From Anadara kagoshimensis (taxonomy: Eukaryota; Mollusca; Bivalvia; Arcoida; Arcidae): DNA of 64,000 nt. A model generated the notes under the pieces. It was not told the origin of the DNA, did not search any database, and saw only the letters and a list, made by a program, of their open reading frames with translations. Of the stretch, positions 13,701 through 28,869 are shown in pieces. The number at the start of each line of letters is the position of its first letter. Position 1 is the stretch's first letter. Position numbers and translations under genes: made by a program. The stretch is taken from contig CM037866.1 of assembly GCA_021292105.1 (NCBI GenBank), forward strand, positions 1,411,256 through 1,475,255. The letters run 5' to 3'.

Positions 13701-16700
13701 GTCTTGATGCGACGGTTTTCGCATGTCGATTACATTACAGACAAAATCCCTTTCTTTGCCCAACCTATAACATATGCATGACCACAGTTAAAACAGACTT
13801 TATCTGAAAAATGTACAGTTAGGTCAGAAAGGACATACGTTCTTATGGATTTATTCTCTCATTGAAGCAATGATTCTCACACGTCCTTTACATTATAAAA
13901 ACCCTGGTTTTCTTTGTCTAAACTCTTACATTGTCGATGACCACAGTTAAAACAGATATAAAAAATGGACAGTTTAGTGACCGCGCAAGAGAGATTAAAG
14001 AAAAAGATTTATACCATCATAAAGGAATAAATTCCAAATCAACAATCCGAACACGTCCACTTCAAACAAACGACTTTCTTTGTCCACGATGTAACTATTA
14101 CAATCTTAACAGAATACAGTCGTTAACACGTGCATGTGAATAATAAAAATCGGTCTTTAAAACGAAAATTCATCATGATAAAAAATCTTTACTCTTTTAT
14201 GAAGTATTCTTATATTAATTCTTTCAGATTGTTTCGGATTGTATCGGATCGTAAAACCTCGTTCCAAGCTCTGTGTTTTCCGATTTTTATTTTCCCCATC
14301 CGTACTGTTATACTCAATTAATGTTACAGATAAAGCATAAAATACTAATTAGCCTGTTTGAGTTTCTACCATGTTAGTATAATGTTTATAGTCCATGTGG
14401 TATTTTGTGATATAAGCTAAGCTTTTTACCAAAAATTAATTCGATAGGTATTTGTCAGATCTGTGATATAAAACACTCATATTACAATGTTATCGATTTT
14501 ACGGATTTTGTGAAAATATAAAATTTTCCTCTTTTATTATTTTCTGGTATAGCTGGTGAAATTCTACTCTGGGCCTTTACAAATTCTACATTTTATGAAA
14601 CGGTAAAATATCAACTGAATTGTTCAATCTTGAAAAGTAACGAAATATAATTCTACTTATTGTAAATTTTCACAATTACTATCATCTGCTCAACAAATGG
14701 AAAATGATGAATTTTGCAAATTAAAAAAATATTTATGTTTAATTTTCATCTTTTTGGAAATATTTTTTTAAGATAAAGAAATTGATGGTTTCGTTCCAAA
14801 AGTAATTCTGTAAATTGATCTCCAATTATTTTGGTTTTATTATTAAATCCAACATCCGTGCAAAGTTTTGTACTTTGCAACATCGAGCGCTAGAAAGATC
14901 ACACCATAATAAAACGCGAAAATAGAAAAAAGAAATATTACTAGAATTTGGTATTAATTGCGACCAGTAAGTTATAAAATGCATTGCTTGAAGCCGGTAT
15001 ATTGATTGTAACTATGTTAAATTTCAGACGAGACGAGTATAGTTTGCTAGACGGTAGACTTCCGGAGTACCAGGACTTCCCTGGTGTAGGTTAACATATT
15101 TATAAACTTATTTTTCAAGGTCCTATTTTCACAATCAGTTTTAAGTTTTTTTCTTTTCTTTTTTTTTTTTTGGATTGCATATTGTCTTGATATATTTATG
15201 ATTGAATAAAGTTAGTATTTTGCATGTGGCGGTTGTAGCTAGCTACACAGTATATGCTCCCCTTTCATCCGGCATCACATGGTTGGTGTTTAACTCAATT
15301 ACCGGGTTTCAATTTTTACTTTGCTTGACGTGGACTGGTATGTTTTAAGTAACTAGGTTTTGATAAGTCATCATGTTTTTGGATTTTATTTGAATTACAT
15401 CAGGGATAGGCTGATTGACAGTTGCCTGCAACTTGATATTAAAATTGGTTTATAGTTGAAATTTTGATAAATAAGAAATGTCAGATTAGTAAATAATTGG
15501 AAATTCGATATTTATATGGAATTAATGACTATAGTGGTTATATATGTATATGGAAGATTGAAACTCTGACATCAAAACATGCGGGTCAGACAAATTATTT
15601 TCACAATAATCTTTGTTATTTAGATTTTGACGAATTAAAATGGAAAACTAATGGCTTTTATGATTATATTGTTTCCCGCACTTGAAATACATTATGCCTG
15701 TACAAACCCAGGATTTCTAAAATTGCCTTTTTTTCTTGTGTTATAAAAAGTTTCTAGAATAATGTTAAGTAACTGGCAGTTTGGTTAACTTTAAGTTCTA
15801 CGTAGGTGAGTTCATCCTACTTTCAAACAGGATGATAAACGTAAACAAGATGATAGATACAAACAAAACGTACCCTAACAAATTCGCATATAGTTTTACA
15901 TAAGGTACACAAAATAAAATAGAACCTAGTGTCACATTACGTACCCATAAAAATCGTACCCAGCTTTAACATAACGTACCAATAACAAAGGTGTACCCAA
16001 CTCTAACATAACAGACCCATAACAAAATCGTACCCAGCTTTAACATAACGTATCAATAACAAAATCGTACCCAGCTTTTAAATAACGTACCCGTACATTA
16101 CAACTGAGTATTTAATATAAACAAACAAACAAACCATTTCATGTTCAAAGCACAACACCCCCATAAAAAGTAAAAATTTGGTATTTTTGTTTCTTGATTT
16201 CTAAAATAACAAAACAACAACTAATTTTTTTAAATATTTTTATAAAGTTTATAATAAGATATATATCCTGAATCGTTTGTTTATTGTTTATTAATTCAAT
16301 TCTCATTTGTTAAAAGCAATTTGATTGGTCAGATTTTTCTGTTATGTTTCCATGAATGGATTGGCTCTTAATGACGTCATTTCATAATGGATGACGTACA
16401 GAGGCATTGGAATTCCAGAGCGTTACTAGTTTTACTTGCTACGGCTATATTGTTAAAATTGTTGATTTGTTGTTGAAAAAATCTAAAATTGAATTAACAG
16501 AAATGAAAAGCAGTAAACTACGCGAATTAATCTGTGTGCAAAATGTCCAATTCTTTCATACTTATTGTTGATAAGTTTGATGTCTCTGTGTCCAGGATTG
16601 CCTTGGATATATTTGACGTCTCATAGTTCCATGTTCCTTTCACACAATTTTGATGACACGCATGACGGGTGTAGCTAGCTAAACAGGAGGTGCTTACCCT

Positions 16701-18792
16701 TCCGGAGCACCCGGCCTCACTTCCCTGGTGGAAGTTCACGTGTCTAACCTAACTTGTCAGTTCCAAAGTTTTTACTTTGCTTCTGGATTGTGATTCGGAA
16801 ATGGATTAGTATGTTTGTTTTTGACTATAATGAAAACAAACGACTTGATATCTTTAAGTTATCGTCGACTTCGTCGTTTATATTATAACTAATGTGTTGT
16901 TGAAAACATGAAGTTCACAATTATTCATCTAATAAGATTATTTATTTGACATGGACAGAATCACATTACACGTAACAAAAACACAGTAATTAGCAACTAA
17001 TGTCACAGATGTGAACTAATTACTGTAAAAGATTAATGACTATGTGTAAAATAATGAATGGTCCGATAAAACTGGTTTGTGGCGTGTTGTCTTAAAGTCA
17101 TAATTTGCAGATGATGAGATGTTGCAGAATTCTGTAGAAACTAGACAGAATATCTAGGTTTAAGTACAACATTTTTTGACATAATTTTAAATGATGGGAG
17201 GTATCATGATCATGGTTATTTGAGCTCCTAGCTGAGTACATTAACCAACGGCAAGATGGTGGTATGAGACAGAGCATCATGATTGTCCAAACTTTCAGTA
17301 TTTTCTAATTTTTCTAAATTTATACAAATTTTCTAAATTTATACAAATTTTCTATAGTTATATTCAGTTTTTAACACTCAACTCAATCATTTACACAATG
17401 CCACATTAATACCAATCATTTTCACGTCAGTAACTTACACATAGCCCATAATTTCCTACGATAAATGTACCCCCAGTAAAATGTCAAGAATTTACACATA
17501 GCCCAGATTAACACCAATCATTTCCTAGAATAAATGTACCAGTAGTAACATGTCAATTTACTTTAGTCACATGTTCATTATAACCAATCAACTTCTGCGA
17601 GGATAAATGTGATGTTGCTATCATGTCAGAATGACGTTTGTCATGTGTTCATTATACACGGACTACTTTATCAGTCCGATCACAAAGAATGGATAATAGA
17701 CATGTAATAGCCAAAATACTACCGATTTAACTAGAAAATTTTCAATAATTAAGATCTTGAATAGTTCAAATAACGGATTACAACGGGGGCAAAATCAAAC
17801 CAAATTATCTCCAATTGAATTGTAACGAACTCGACTTTTTATTGATTTTTGCTAAAGTGTAAAAAAAATCTAGTTGACCTTTATGTAAATAAAAAAGTTA
17901 CACTCGCCATGTGTAAAATAAATCAAATTTTGGGATTAAAGGGACATGGAGCTTTAGATGGAATTGAGAAAATTATTACATGGATTTGTATGTTTGTTTT
18001 TTTTATTTCATCTTGATTTTTTATTTCCTGGCACGTATATTAAAAGAAAGAAATTTGTTACTGAAAAAAGTCATTGCCAAAAAGAACACGACATAAAATA
18101 AATTATGTTAAAATAGCAAACAAAAAATACAATAAAATAAATTAATTAAAAATGAAAATAAAAAACGAAAGGAACAGATATCTCTAATAATAAAATGATA
18201 ATGAAGTTCATGTCTTTAGATTGGCACTGGAATAAATGTTCTGTTGAGTAGTGATAATAGTTTTTGGACTATTGATTATAAAGTTTGCTGTTTTGGGCGG
18301 GCACTATAATGGGGTTAGGGTAGTTTTGGATGCCCCCGCCATACTATTTTATCACATTTTATGATTTAATATATAGTTATGGATTGGACATTGATATGTC
18401 TTAATCATCAAAAACAAACATACCAATCTATGCCCAAATCACAATACCAAAAGGAAAGTAGAAACTTTAAACCTGACAAATTAAATTAAATACTTGAACT
18501 TCCATCATAGATATGAGGCCGGGTGCTCCAAGAAAGCCAACACCTCCTGTTAAGCAAGCTACAACCGCCGCGTGTAAACTTCGATTTGAGAATGAAAGGA
18601 ACATGGGACTATGGGATTTCAAACATATCCAAGATAATTTTGGATACAGAGACATAGACGTAATATTATGATGATGAGTTCATTACGCCATCTCTCTCTC
18701 TCTCTCTCTCTCTCTGATGATCAATAAAATATTACACAGCAACATTTTCTCTCCCTCTCTATCTCTGAAGATTCTTAGTAAATGTATTACAC

Positions 18793-18836
<44 letters not shown>

Positions 18837-21800
18837 GTGTGTGTGTGTGTGTGTGTCAGGAAACAAGAAAAATTTAATTACAAGTGTATACAATGATCAC
18901 GGATTATCTTAACGGTTTACAGATACATTCCTAAGGTTATTTATGTGACAAAAAACAAAATAAGACTTGTAAAAAATCAATGGCTATCGGTTATAATGTC
19001 ACAGCTGTGTAAGTTATAACCCATAGAATTCCAATTACTTTACAAGGTCACCATCCACTTAAACACAATACAGGGCATGTAAGGTCATTAATGCCCAGCA
19101 TGTAAATGATATAGAACTAGGTGCAAAACCGTTATAAGTACGTTCGTCCTGCATGATGTCCACATTATATTTTTCTGTTGTATAATAAATAATGCCAAAA
19201 TTATTCAAGAAAACACTGCTATATAGATTTACCTTTAATTCATTAAGTTGAAAGGTTATTTTCAAATACTGCAAAAACACATCAACATTTCAATAAAACA
19301 CAACCATACTAATCCAGTCAAAATCACAATTCCAAAGAAAAATCAAAACCGGCAAATTAAATTAAACGCATGAGGCCAGGTGCTATGGAAAGGCAAGCAC
19401 CTCAAATTTAATTAAATACACCTACCACGTGTGTAATCCAAGTTGAGAATGAGAGGTACATGGAACTAAAGGGTAATTTTAGATCATCATACTAATCATT
19501 AATATTGTGATGATTTTAATAAAACGTTTAAGGGCCTTTACAGACTAGGCTTGCAGTATCCCTGGGTCAACAATTTATTTGTACGCAGCTTTTTTCTTTT
19601 TTTAAAGTTTCATTATTGTAAACGGTAGCGTATTTACTGTAAAACAAATACTCTATAAACTGACAAATGTGTTTAAGTATGTGAACTTCCACCGCGGAAG
19701 GGTAAGGAATAGTCAGTTGCACCCATCACGCGCATGTGTGTAATCAAAATGAAAATAAAAGGAACATGGAACTATTTATCTCGCATAATTTTCATTCAAA
19801 TAAACACAATAATAAAATACTAGTATCAAAAGTGAAAGTTGAAATGTTTGTTGATCAAATAGTAAGGATTGACCAAACTATAAAAGACATTATTAACTAT
19901 CACCATTGATAATTCATGTCAAGAGCCAAACTTGCATTTAACAGCAATGAATGGTTACAACTCTCTATGGATTTCAAACTTTTCAGCTGCAGATGTTAAA
20001 CGGGAGACGATTGCTTTCAGTTGAAATGTCAAGTTACAAGCCATACGTCGAACTGACCTTTTTCAGTAATTTCCCTTTGGTCTTTATTCCTCTGGCATTT
20101 GATATAAATCAAAAACAAACATACTAGTCCATGTCTAAATCACAATCCAATCCTAAAGCAAAGTAAAAACTTTGAAGATGTCAAATAAGGTTAAATACGT
20201 GAATTTCCACTTGGGAGGTGAGACCGCATGCTCCGGAAGGGTAAGCACCTCTTGTTTAGCTAACTTCATCCACCACGTGCTAATTAAAATTTGAAATGAA
20301 AGGAACATGGAGCTATGGTATATCAATTAGATTCTGGGTATTTGGATACAGAGACATCAAACGGCATTGTGATGACGGCCATAAAACGTTTAAGGGACCT
20401 TGATAAGCCTAGGCATTCAATATCCCTGCGTCAACAATATATTTGTAAGAAGCTTGCATCGTCGTATAAAACGATAAATTAAGATTTTGTCCCATCTACG
20501 GAGACTTTATACAACGAAGCAAGATGCTTATATAAATTGTTGACTCAGAGATATTGAAAGCCTAGGCTTGTCATAAAGCCGAATGAACTAGGAAATAATT
20601 AAAGGTTAAGCACGTAATATTAATATTTATAAACTGTATTAAACTTGCAATGCTTTTGGCAAACTTTTATCTATTTAAAAACCTTTTTTAAAAAGAAATT
20701 ATAAATTCCCTCGCCTGTTTTGGTTTACTGATGACGAATAAAATTTCGAAAAGGCGCCCAGTGCTGAAACAATAATATTTGTATAATATGTAATTTTAAC
20801 CACTGGGCTGTTATCTCTACTGGTGGACTCAGCATGTCTGAGGTTATCATAAGCTCGGTAGGCAATATTTTTGTATGGTCAGAAATATACTATTGTCTAA
20901 ATTTACTGCAAGGTAAAACCTCTAAATCCTCAAAAACTAAGATATACTTCTTCATGCAAAGTATTTGAAAAATATTCAATTTTTGTTCAATAACTACTGA
21001 TGAGGAATTGTATTCAGAAACGACCATCTAGTGTTTTAAAATTTACACTGGCATAATATCTTATTTTCAATGGTTTTTTGTGATTTCAACATGGACCGAT
21101 ATGTTTGTGTTTGATTATTGAGAATACAGTCATAAACAGTTGATAAACCAGAACCATGGATGAACTATATAGCTTACCATCTTCGGTTTATTTGTCGGTC
21201 ACTATTACATCTTCAGTCAGGTATGGTTAGCTATTTAGTGTAGAATATATTGTGGTTTGTCAATGGCTGATTTTTTCTATTGTTCAATCAAATTTTATTA
21301 ATTCTTATATTCATATATTTTCATTTGAATGTTTTGTCTTCTTTCAAAGATAATTAGTAAATGATTTAATGAATTTATGATAATATTATGATAAGTTCAC
21401 TGCCATACAAGCCATACGTCAAACTGACCTTAAAGTTTCTTACATATATATAGAATTGGTCATTTCATTACAAACTGAAAATACCCTGAAAATTATATTG
21501 TTGAAAATATTAGCTAAACCTTGGTTTTTTAGTTAAAACAATGATTTTATCTTGAAATATATTTTCCCACTTTTTAATTTTTCCCAAAAGTGCAAAATAT
21601 AAACTCACAAGAAAAACACTGCTGCATAGATCTACATTTAATTCAATAAATTGGAATGTTACTTTCAAATACTGTAAACATAAGTCAACATTTCAATACA
21701 AAACACTAATCCGTGTCTAAAAAACAATCCCTTAGCAAAGTGAAGACTTTCAAACTGGCAAATTAATTAACACACGTGAGATTCTACCAGGCAAATGAGA

Positions 21801-24800
21801 CCGGGTGCTCTGGAAGGGAAGCACCTCCTGTTTATCTAGCTACCCTTGCCATTTGTGTAATCAAAATCGGTAATGAAAGACACATGGAACTAGTGAACGT
21901 CAAACATATACAGGGTAAATACAGATACAGAGACATCATATTATTCCACAACACTGTTTACGATCATAAAACTCCCAGAGAGCCTGATAAGCCTGCAATG
22001 TCCTTGCGTCAACAATCCACTTGAGAGCAGCCTGCTTCGTTGGAACAAAGTTGCCGTAGTAGAACAAATTTATATACATAAAATAAAATATTAATTACAA
22101 TAAAAACACACAAATCAAAATCAAACATACTAATCTATGTTCGAACCAAGATAAGTTACCTAGGAGACATTACTGTAAATAAATATTGTTAATCAGAATT
22201 ATCTGCGTTGTAAATTTAAAAAATTCTCCAAAAAACTAAGCTATGATTTATTGTTCAGAGTATTTCCTCAGGTAAATTTGGTAAAATAATTTTTAATCCT
22301 ATTTTTTCATTTCAATATTTTAAAAATATTTCGATTTTCACAATTTTTGTCCGGGCATTATTGATGAGAAATTTTATAACTTTATTACGCAATGTTAGTC
22401 TAATGATGGAAAAATAAAACATGTTTAATAACAATGAACAAATATATCAGAAATAACTATTAAAAATTAATTAATGATAAAAAGTAGATTAAGATAAAAA
22501 CAAAAAGGAAAAATTAAATATGGAATATATTATACTGTAATAATTTCTTTAAAAAACTAAACGAATTGGATAAACATCATTGAATTATTTTTTTCAAATA
22601 CAAAGATAAACATACCTGCTCAAATTACATATTATACCAGTTTTAATTTTACAGCACTAGACGGCTGTTTCGGAATACAATTCCTCATCAGTAGGGCTTG
22701 CACCAAGATTTTGAAACCAAATGTTATTTCAAGATGTTTAAAAGATACCTAAAGGACAAAAATATATTTTATCAAATTTAGCTAAGGAAATACTTTCTGA
22801 CAATAATACACAATTAAGATATAAGGATTAAGGTAATATTTTCTATCAAGATTTTACTGAAGCCCAAAAAAACCATTGATTTGACTCAAGCATAGAGCAT
22901 CATTGATTTTGACCTGAGCTTCAAACATTCTTTAATAATGACCTCAGATCGAAAACGAAGCTTTCATTTCCTTAAATAAGTTAAACAATAAATCTTGGGT
23001 TGTACAGTGCAGACCTGTCAAAAGTTTAACACTGGGCTAACGAAAAAGTCGAAATATGGTTGTATAGTGGCCTAGATATGGAGAGATGGTGGCCGAAACC
23101 CTGTCGGGCGATATAATATATAGCACCTGTCTAAAAGTTGTCGAGATGTAGTTTATCATCAAGGGTCAAAATAAGTAAATCCGTAAGAGTAGTGTAAAAT
23201 TTTTGACAGGGCTGTACTGTACTTTAAAAAAGACTAGATTTTTAACGATAAACACTTCCACTGATATTTATGAGTAACAAACGGGATTACAATGCACGAG
23301 AATATAATCAATAGTTAGACCCTAATTTCACACATCATCCAAACTTGAAATTGAAATGTTTTACACGGCATGGTGTTAATTATGAACTCAGCACATTGGA
23401 TTGGGCTGATGGACTGGGGTCGGATGAGTACCAAACGAGTTTACGTTGCACGAGAATATAATCAATGGTTAGACCCTAATTTCACACATCATCCAAACTT
23501 GAAATTGAAATGTTTTTCACGGCATGATGTTAAATATGAACTCATCACATTGGATTGGACTGATGGACCGGGGTCGGATGAGTAACGAACCGGAAATGCG
23601 CGAGAAAATAATCACTGGTTAGACCCTTATTCTACACATCATCCAAACATGAAATTGAGATGTTTTACACGACATGATGTTAATTATGAACTCATCCCAT
23701 TGGATTGGACTGATGGACTAGACTTCGATACTTCAAGATTTTTGTTGAAATTGGACTGGACTGGTATGAACTTGAGACACCTTATTTAATACCAAGAAAT
23801 ATTCAAACTTAAATTGAAATGTTTCACACGGTATTATGTTGAGTATGAACAACTCAGCAGGCTGGATTGGACTGGTGGGATTTGGGTGGGCTAGGATTTG
23901 TGTCGGACTGGATTGGACTGGAGTAAATATAAATACCAAACAACATCTAAATTGGAATTGAAAATGTTTCACACGGTGTGATTTTAAATATGATCTCATC
24001 ATGCTGGGTTGGACTGATGGACTGGGCTCGGACCGGTTGTGTCTTACCGGACTGGGAGAACTTGACGCAAATGGTATACTTTAATACCAAACATAAAGCT
24101 GGGAGTCAGCGAATCTTATATTCATATTTGTAAACCTGGGGGAAATCCTATTTAAAATACCCAGTCTATGTATTGAAATACGCCATTTTAATACACCGGT
24201 GAATGTCAGCGAAGCTTACAAGAAGCATGTCTTTGGATGATATTAAGAGTTTAATGATTGGCTGTTCTCTTCGGAGTGACAGATGATTGACAGGTCAATT
24301 AGGTATCGCTGTGATAAAGCTGTTCACAGATCGCATTTAAATGGTACAAATTGCAGTTTAAAGTATTGCATTGATTTTTGTTGGCGACAGTTCAGCGTAA
24401 AATTGATTTATAAACGGGCTGGAAATCGTTCAGTGACTTTATCATAACATAAAGTGAAATACGGATTACATTATAATATAAAGTTTATGTATCGTTTTTT
24501 AAATGTTTTAGATTAGCATATCATTTCTCCCTGTTTTTGTTTTGTTCACATTTTCCCTTTTTAATATTTGGATTAGCATATCATTTCTCCCTGTTTTTGT
24601 TTTGTTCACATTTTCCCTTTTTAATATTTGGATTAGCATATTATTTCTCCATATTTTTGTTTTGTTCACATATTCCATTTTCAGACTTTGAAAAAATCCA
24701 ACTTTTCAATCTGTAATAAAATGAAAGTTCAATCAAGCACATATATATACCGAACCGCGATCCAAAAAGTCAACTACAAACATACTGATCCATGTTCAAA

Positions 24801-27800
24801 TCACAACTTAATTAAAATGTTTAAATCACAATCCCAAAAGTTTGAAAAACTGAAAACTGAAAAATTAAATAAAATGTGTACACTTAAATAAGGCATAGGG
24901 AAGTGAGGCCGGGTGCTCCAGAAGCATAAGCACCCACCATGTGTGTAATCAATATTGAGAATAAAGAGAACATGGAACAATATTACATGTACTATATCCA
25001 GGATAATTTTTATTCAGAGACATCATACATATCAACAATTAGATTTGTGGAAATTTTCTGTGATATAATTTTTTATCGTTTATCCTTCATTTCTTCTTTT
25101 CCTTGTATTACCTTCTAATCACTGAATACCTCCACAATCAGATATATGCGATAAAAATTGTGAAAACTAACTCGGGGTGTGTTGTAAAAACTGCTTACAT
25201 AAGCATATCACAAACACCGATATGTACAATGTAAACGCTGGCGAAATGACTATTATTGTGCTGTGTAACATAGCCTGTATAAACAACATAGATCTATAAG
25301 TGGTAACACATTTCAAGTGTTACTGTCCCGTACATGGCAGTAATTATTCTGAACTGACATCAAGTGTTACTGCTCCGTAGGTGGCAATAATCACTCCGAA
25401 AGACTAAAACTCAAAATATTTTGTTACAGGTGTCCCTTATGTGAGAGAAATGAAGAATGTTACAGCTACAGCCAATGAACAACTGTCTATACGATGTTAC
25501 GTAGCAGGTTACCCGGTTACTTCAATCACGTGGTCAAAAAGTGAGTATTCCAGAAATGTTACCATAGTCTATTACAGACTTTCGATTTAGAAATTACTTT
25601 GCAAAAGTAACTTCCTCCTGTGATCTTTTTCATGATATTTTGTTCAGTCTGTAAATATGAATGCAGACGTCAATATTTGACTATTTATTTCTATTCATAA
25701 GCAAAATTTAAAGAAAAATTAGTGAAATAAATCCAGATTGGTGGAGTATTCTAATTTTTCATGTTAAACGCGTTTTTTTATGATTTTATGGTAACTATAT
25801 GTTTGTTATCTTCATTGCCCTTAGTTCATGCCGCAAAGGTAAAAAATTTAAGAAAAAGTATAAAAGATACCATCAATATCAAAACAATTGTTCCTGTCTT
25901 TAAAACATTTTATTTTCCCACAAAAATGAGTTTGTTTTGTTTAAATGTACCTTACATCCATCTGTTTTGGGCTTAATGAAATTGTATAAAATTGAGGGGC
26001 ACATACTCATTCTTAAGAGCCATGGGCTACTGGGCCACTGATTATCTTAATCCCTGTATGGTTTTCATCCATTAAAAGGTTTTTTCATAACCTTTTGTTG
26101 TTACATTGTGGACATAACTTGATTATAGACATCTGTCCACTGGCACTTGTTTCTGACAAAAATAAATTATACCGTTATCAAAAGTACATAAATACTTGAG
26201 ATTCAGCAGGGACTTATATAGCTATAGTAATATATTTCAGTTGTTTAATAATTTACAGTATGAAGTGATATCGCTGTAGTAGATTCAGGATTTGTATTAA
26301 TTTTTATTACTTTCTATCAAGCCTGATCCAAGTGGATGTTAATGCCAAAACGATTATTATACTTTTATCAGGAACAAGTGCCCATACCATCTGCTGCATT
26401 TAATACAGTAAATTTATATTGCTGGTCCCATATACTGGTGGGACATTTTGTGCTGTGTTCTGTGGCTCGAGTCTATAATTATGTGTTTCCATTTTGCTTT
26501 TTTCATACAAGATTATGAATTTTGAAAAAAAAAAATTATGGCATCAAGGCATTTATTCTGAGCACTAGACTAAATTCATACACAAGTAATAGGCCGATGT
26601 TATTACCACATATTTTATATACCCGTATTATACTTCATACAGCAATTGATTAGGATTAGATAGTCAAATTTAGAATTAAATCCAAATTTTATTTATTTTG
26701 AAATGATAAAATATTAAATTTAAGTGAGATTTGTAAAAATAGCTTTCCAAAAAATCGCTGTCTTAAATGATGGACTGTATGGTGAAAACAAAATGGTGTA
26801 TCTAAAAACGTATTTAAGTTTTTGATCAAAATGATGTATTATTTGACTCAATATGACAAATTTCTTTTATTTGTCCTTAAATTGTCACTGCAAGGTATTA
26901 CAATGTTGATAAGTCGTTACATTTATGTAAATGTTGTAACATGGGTGTCATAGAAAATGAGTATAATTTTCTTCTTGTCTGTCCTGCATATTCTGACTTG
27001 CGTATAAAATATTTTTCTAAATATTTTTGTCATTGGCCGAATTTATATAAATTTTATATATTATTATCATGCAATTATAGCTCTGCCAAAATTAACAAAC
27101 TAGATAAATTTTTGTATTACGCTTTCAAATGAAGAGACTCTTCACTTTAACCTGTTTATCCATCTAATCAAATGTATTGTATACATATATTGCTTATGAA
27201 ACATTATGACATTATTGTGACAGCCAAATATATAACTATGTTTATGTATATATGCTACAAGTATGTATGTACTTTACACAATAAACAATTTTTGTCTGAC
27301 TCAAATGATGTATTTAAACCATTTATAAAGTTATATACCCCATATATATAAAACATAATAATAAAATATGTGGTAATAACTCATTTGTCATTGCCACTTA
27401 TAGGGCAATAACCATTCCAAAAGTAATATTAGTTACTGGGTGGCTCAGAGGATAGAACATCTAGCTATTGGGAAGGTCCCAGTTGGGCTACCACAACTTG
27501 CCCCTTCCCTAAAAATGTTGAATTTCTTGCTTTCAGATGGTTACACTTTACCACAGAACCATCTACAGAAAGTCATTAATGGGACACTGACGATTGAGAA
27601 GGTTCAGAAGTTACAGGATACAGGGGAGTATGTTTGTACAGCCAGGAACACTGATGATCAGGGGATGAGCCGAAGTGTCTTTATTAGTGTGCTAGGTAAA
27701 AATAATAACTTATACAGTAAAACCTGTTCATAAAGGCCACCCAAGGGAACTAATAAAAGTGGTCTTTATGGGTAGGTGGCCCTTATATACAGTCAGGTTA

Positions 27801-28820
27801 AAAAACAATAATATGCAAATGAGATCAAATTTTACTGGCCTCTTGAAGCAAGTGGTCTTTATATAAAGGTGACTTTTAAGGCAGGTTTGATTTATTCATA
27901 TTGAATACAGTGATTTTGTTTGGCTAGATTCACTGGTAGAATATAGGTATTTTCCTTTCGAGAAAAATTCCAAAATTTGACCATTAAAATTTCCATCAAC
28001 ATTGATACACTAGCAGATTAAATCTAGTTGTCATTAAAAGAACCCACAAAATTAACTTCAGATATTGTCACAATATAACATCTTTGCATTAAGGATTCTA
28101 GATATTGGAAGCATGTTACTAGTATTCTGCAGTTTGCTATACCTCAGACCTTCTATTTTCCCAATCTTAAAGTTAGAAGGCAGTTTTGCTTGAATATAAC
28201 AATGCTGTGAGCAGACCAGTCAGTGTAGGTGGGGCTACATGCTCTAAAGGGATGAATGCTATGTTTCCATTCCTGGTAGCCAAAATCGCCATTGGCTACT
28301 AATTTCTGAGGAATTCTTTCAAAAAGTAACATATTTTAGCAAGTTTGTGGAAAAATACTTTTAAAAAGGACTATTTTCTCAAATTTTGGAACTTTGGCCA
28401 CTAATTATTTTAAATTTATGGAAACCTAGTAAATGGTGATGTTCCATTCACTGACAAAATCAGAGAATACGAAATGAAAACTTGTATTTTGTAACATTAA
28501 ATGATTGGCCTTTTGTAAATTCTAAGCAGAAATGTCAATGATCAATAATTTTATTATAAGAAATAACTGATACTTCAAAAACTACAACAAATTTAAAATG
28601 ATTTCTAAATCAAATTTTATTTTTATTTCATTTTCAGAACCACCAGTGATTGATAGTTTTCACTTTCCCCGTAAGAAGCAAGGTGACCGTATCGTGGTGT
28701 CATGTGTAGTTAGTAGTGGTGATCAGCCTTTAGACATTCGGTGGTTAAAGGATGGACTTGCTATTCCACCTGATATGGGTATTATGATTCAAGTATGTCA
28801 AACTCATACTGTACTTTAGT

Positions 28821-28869
<49 letters not shown>

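Noticed and set aside
12461-25429. Possible cluster of alternative Ig exons in the 13-kb intron
   Set aside because: No stretch with Ig cysteine or tryptophan motifs flanked by splice sites was found; open frames there are repeat shadows.
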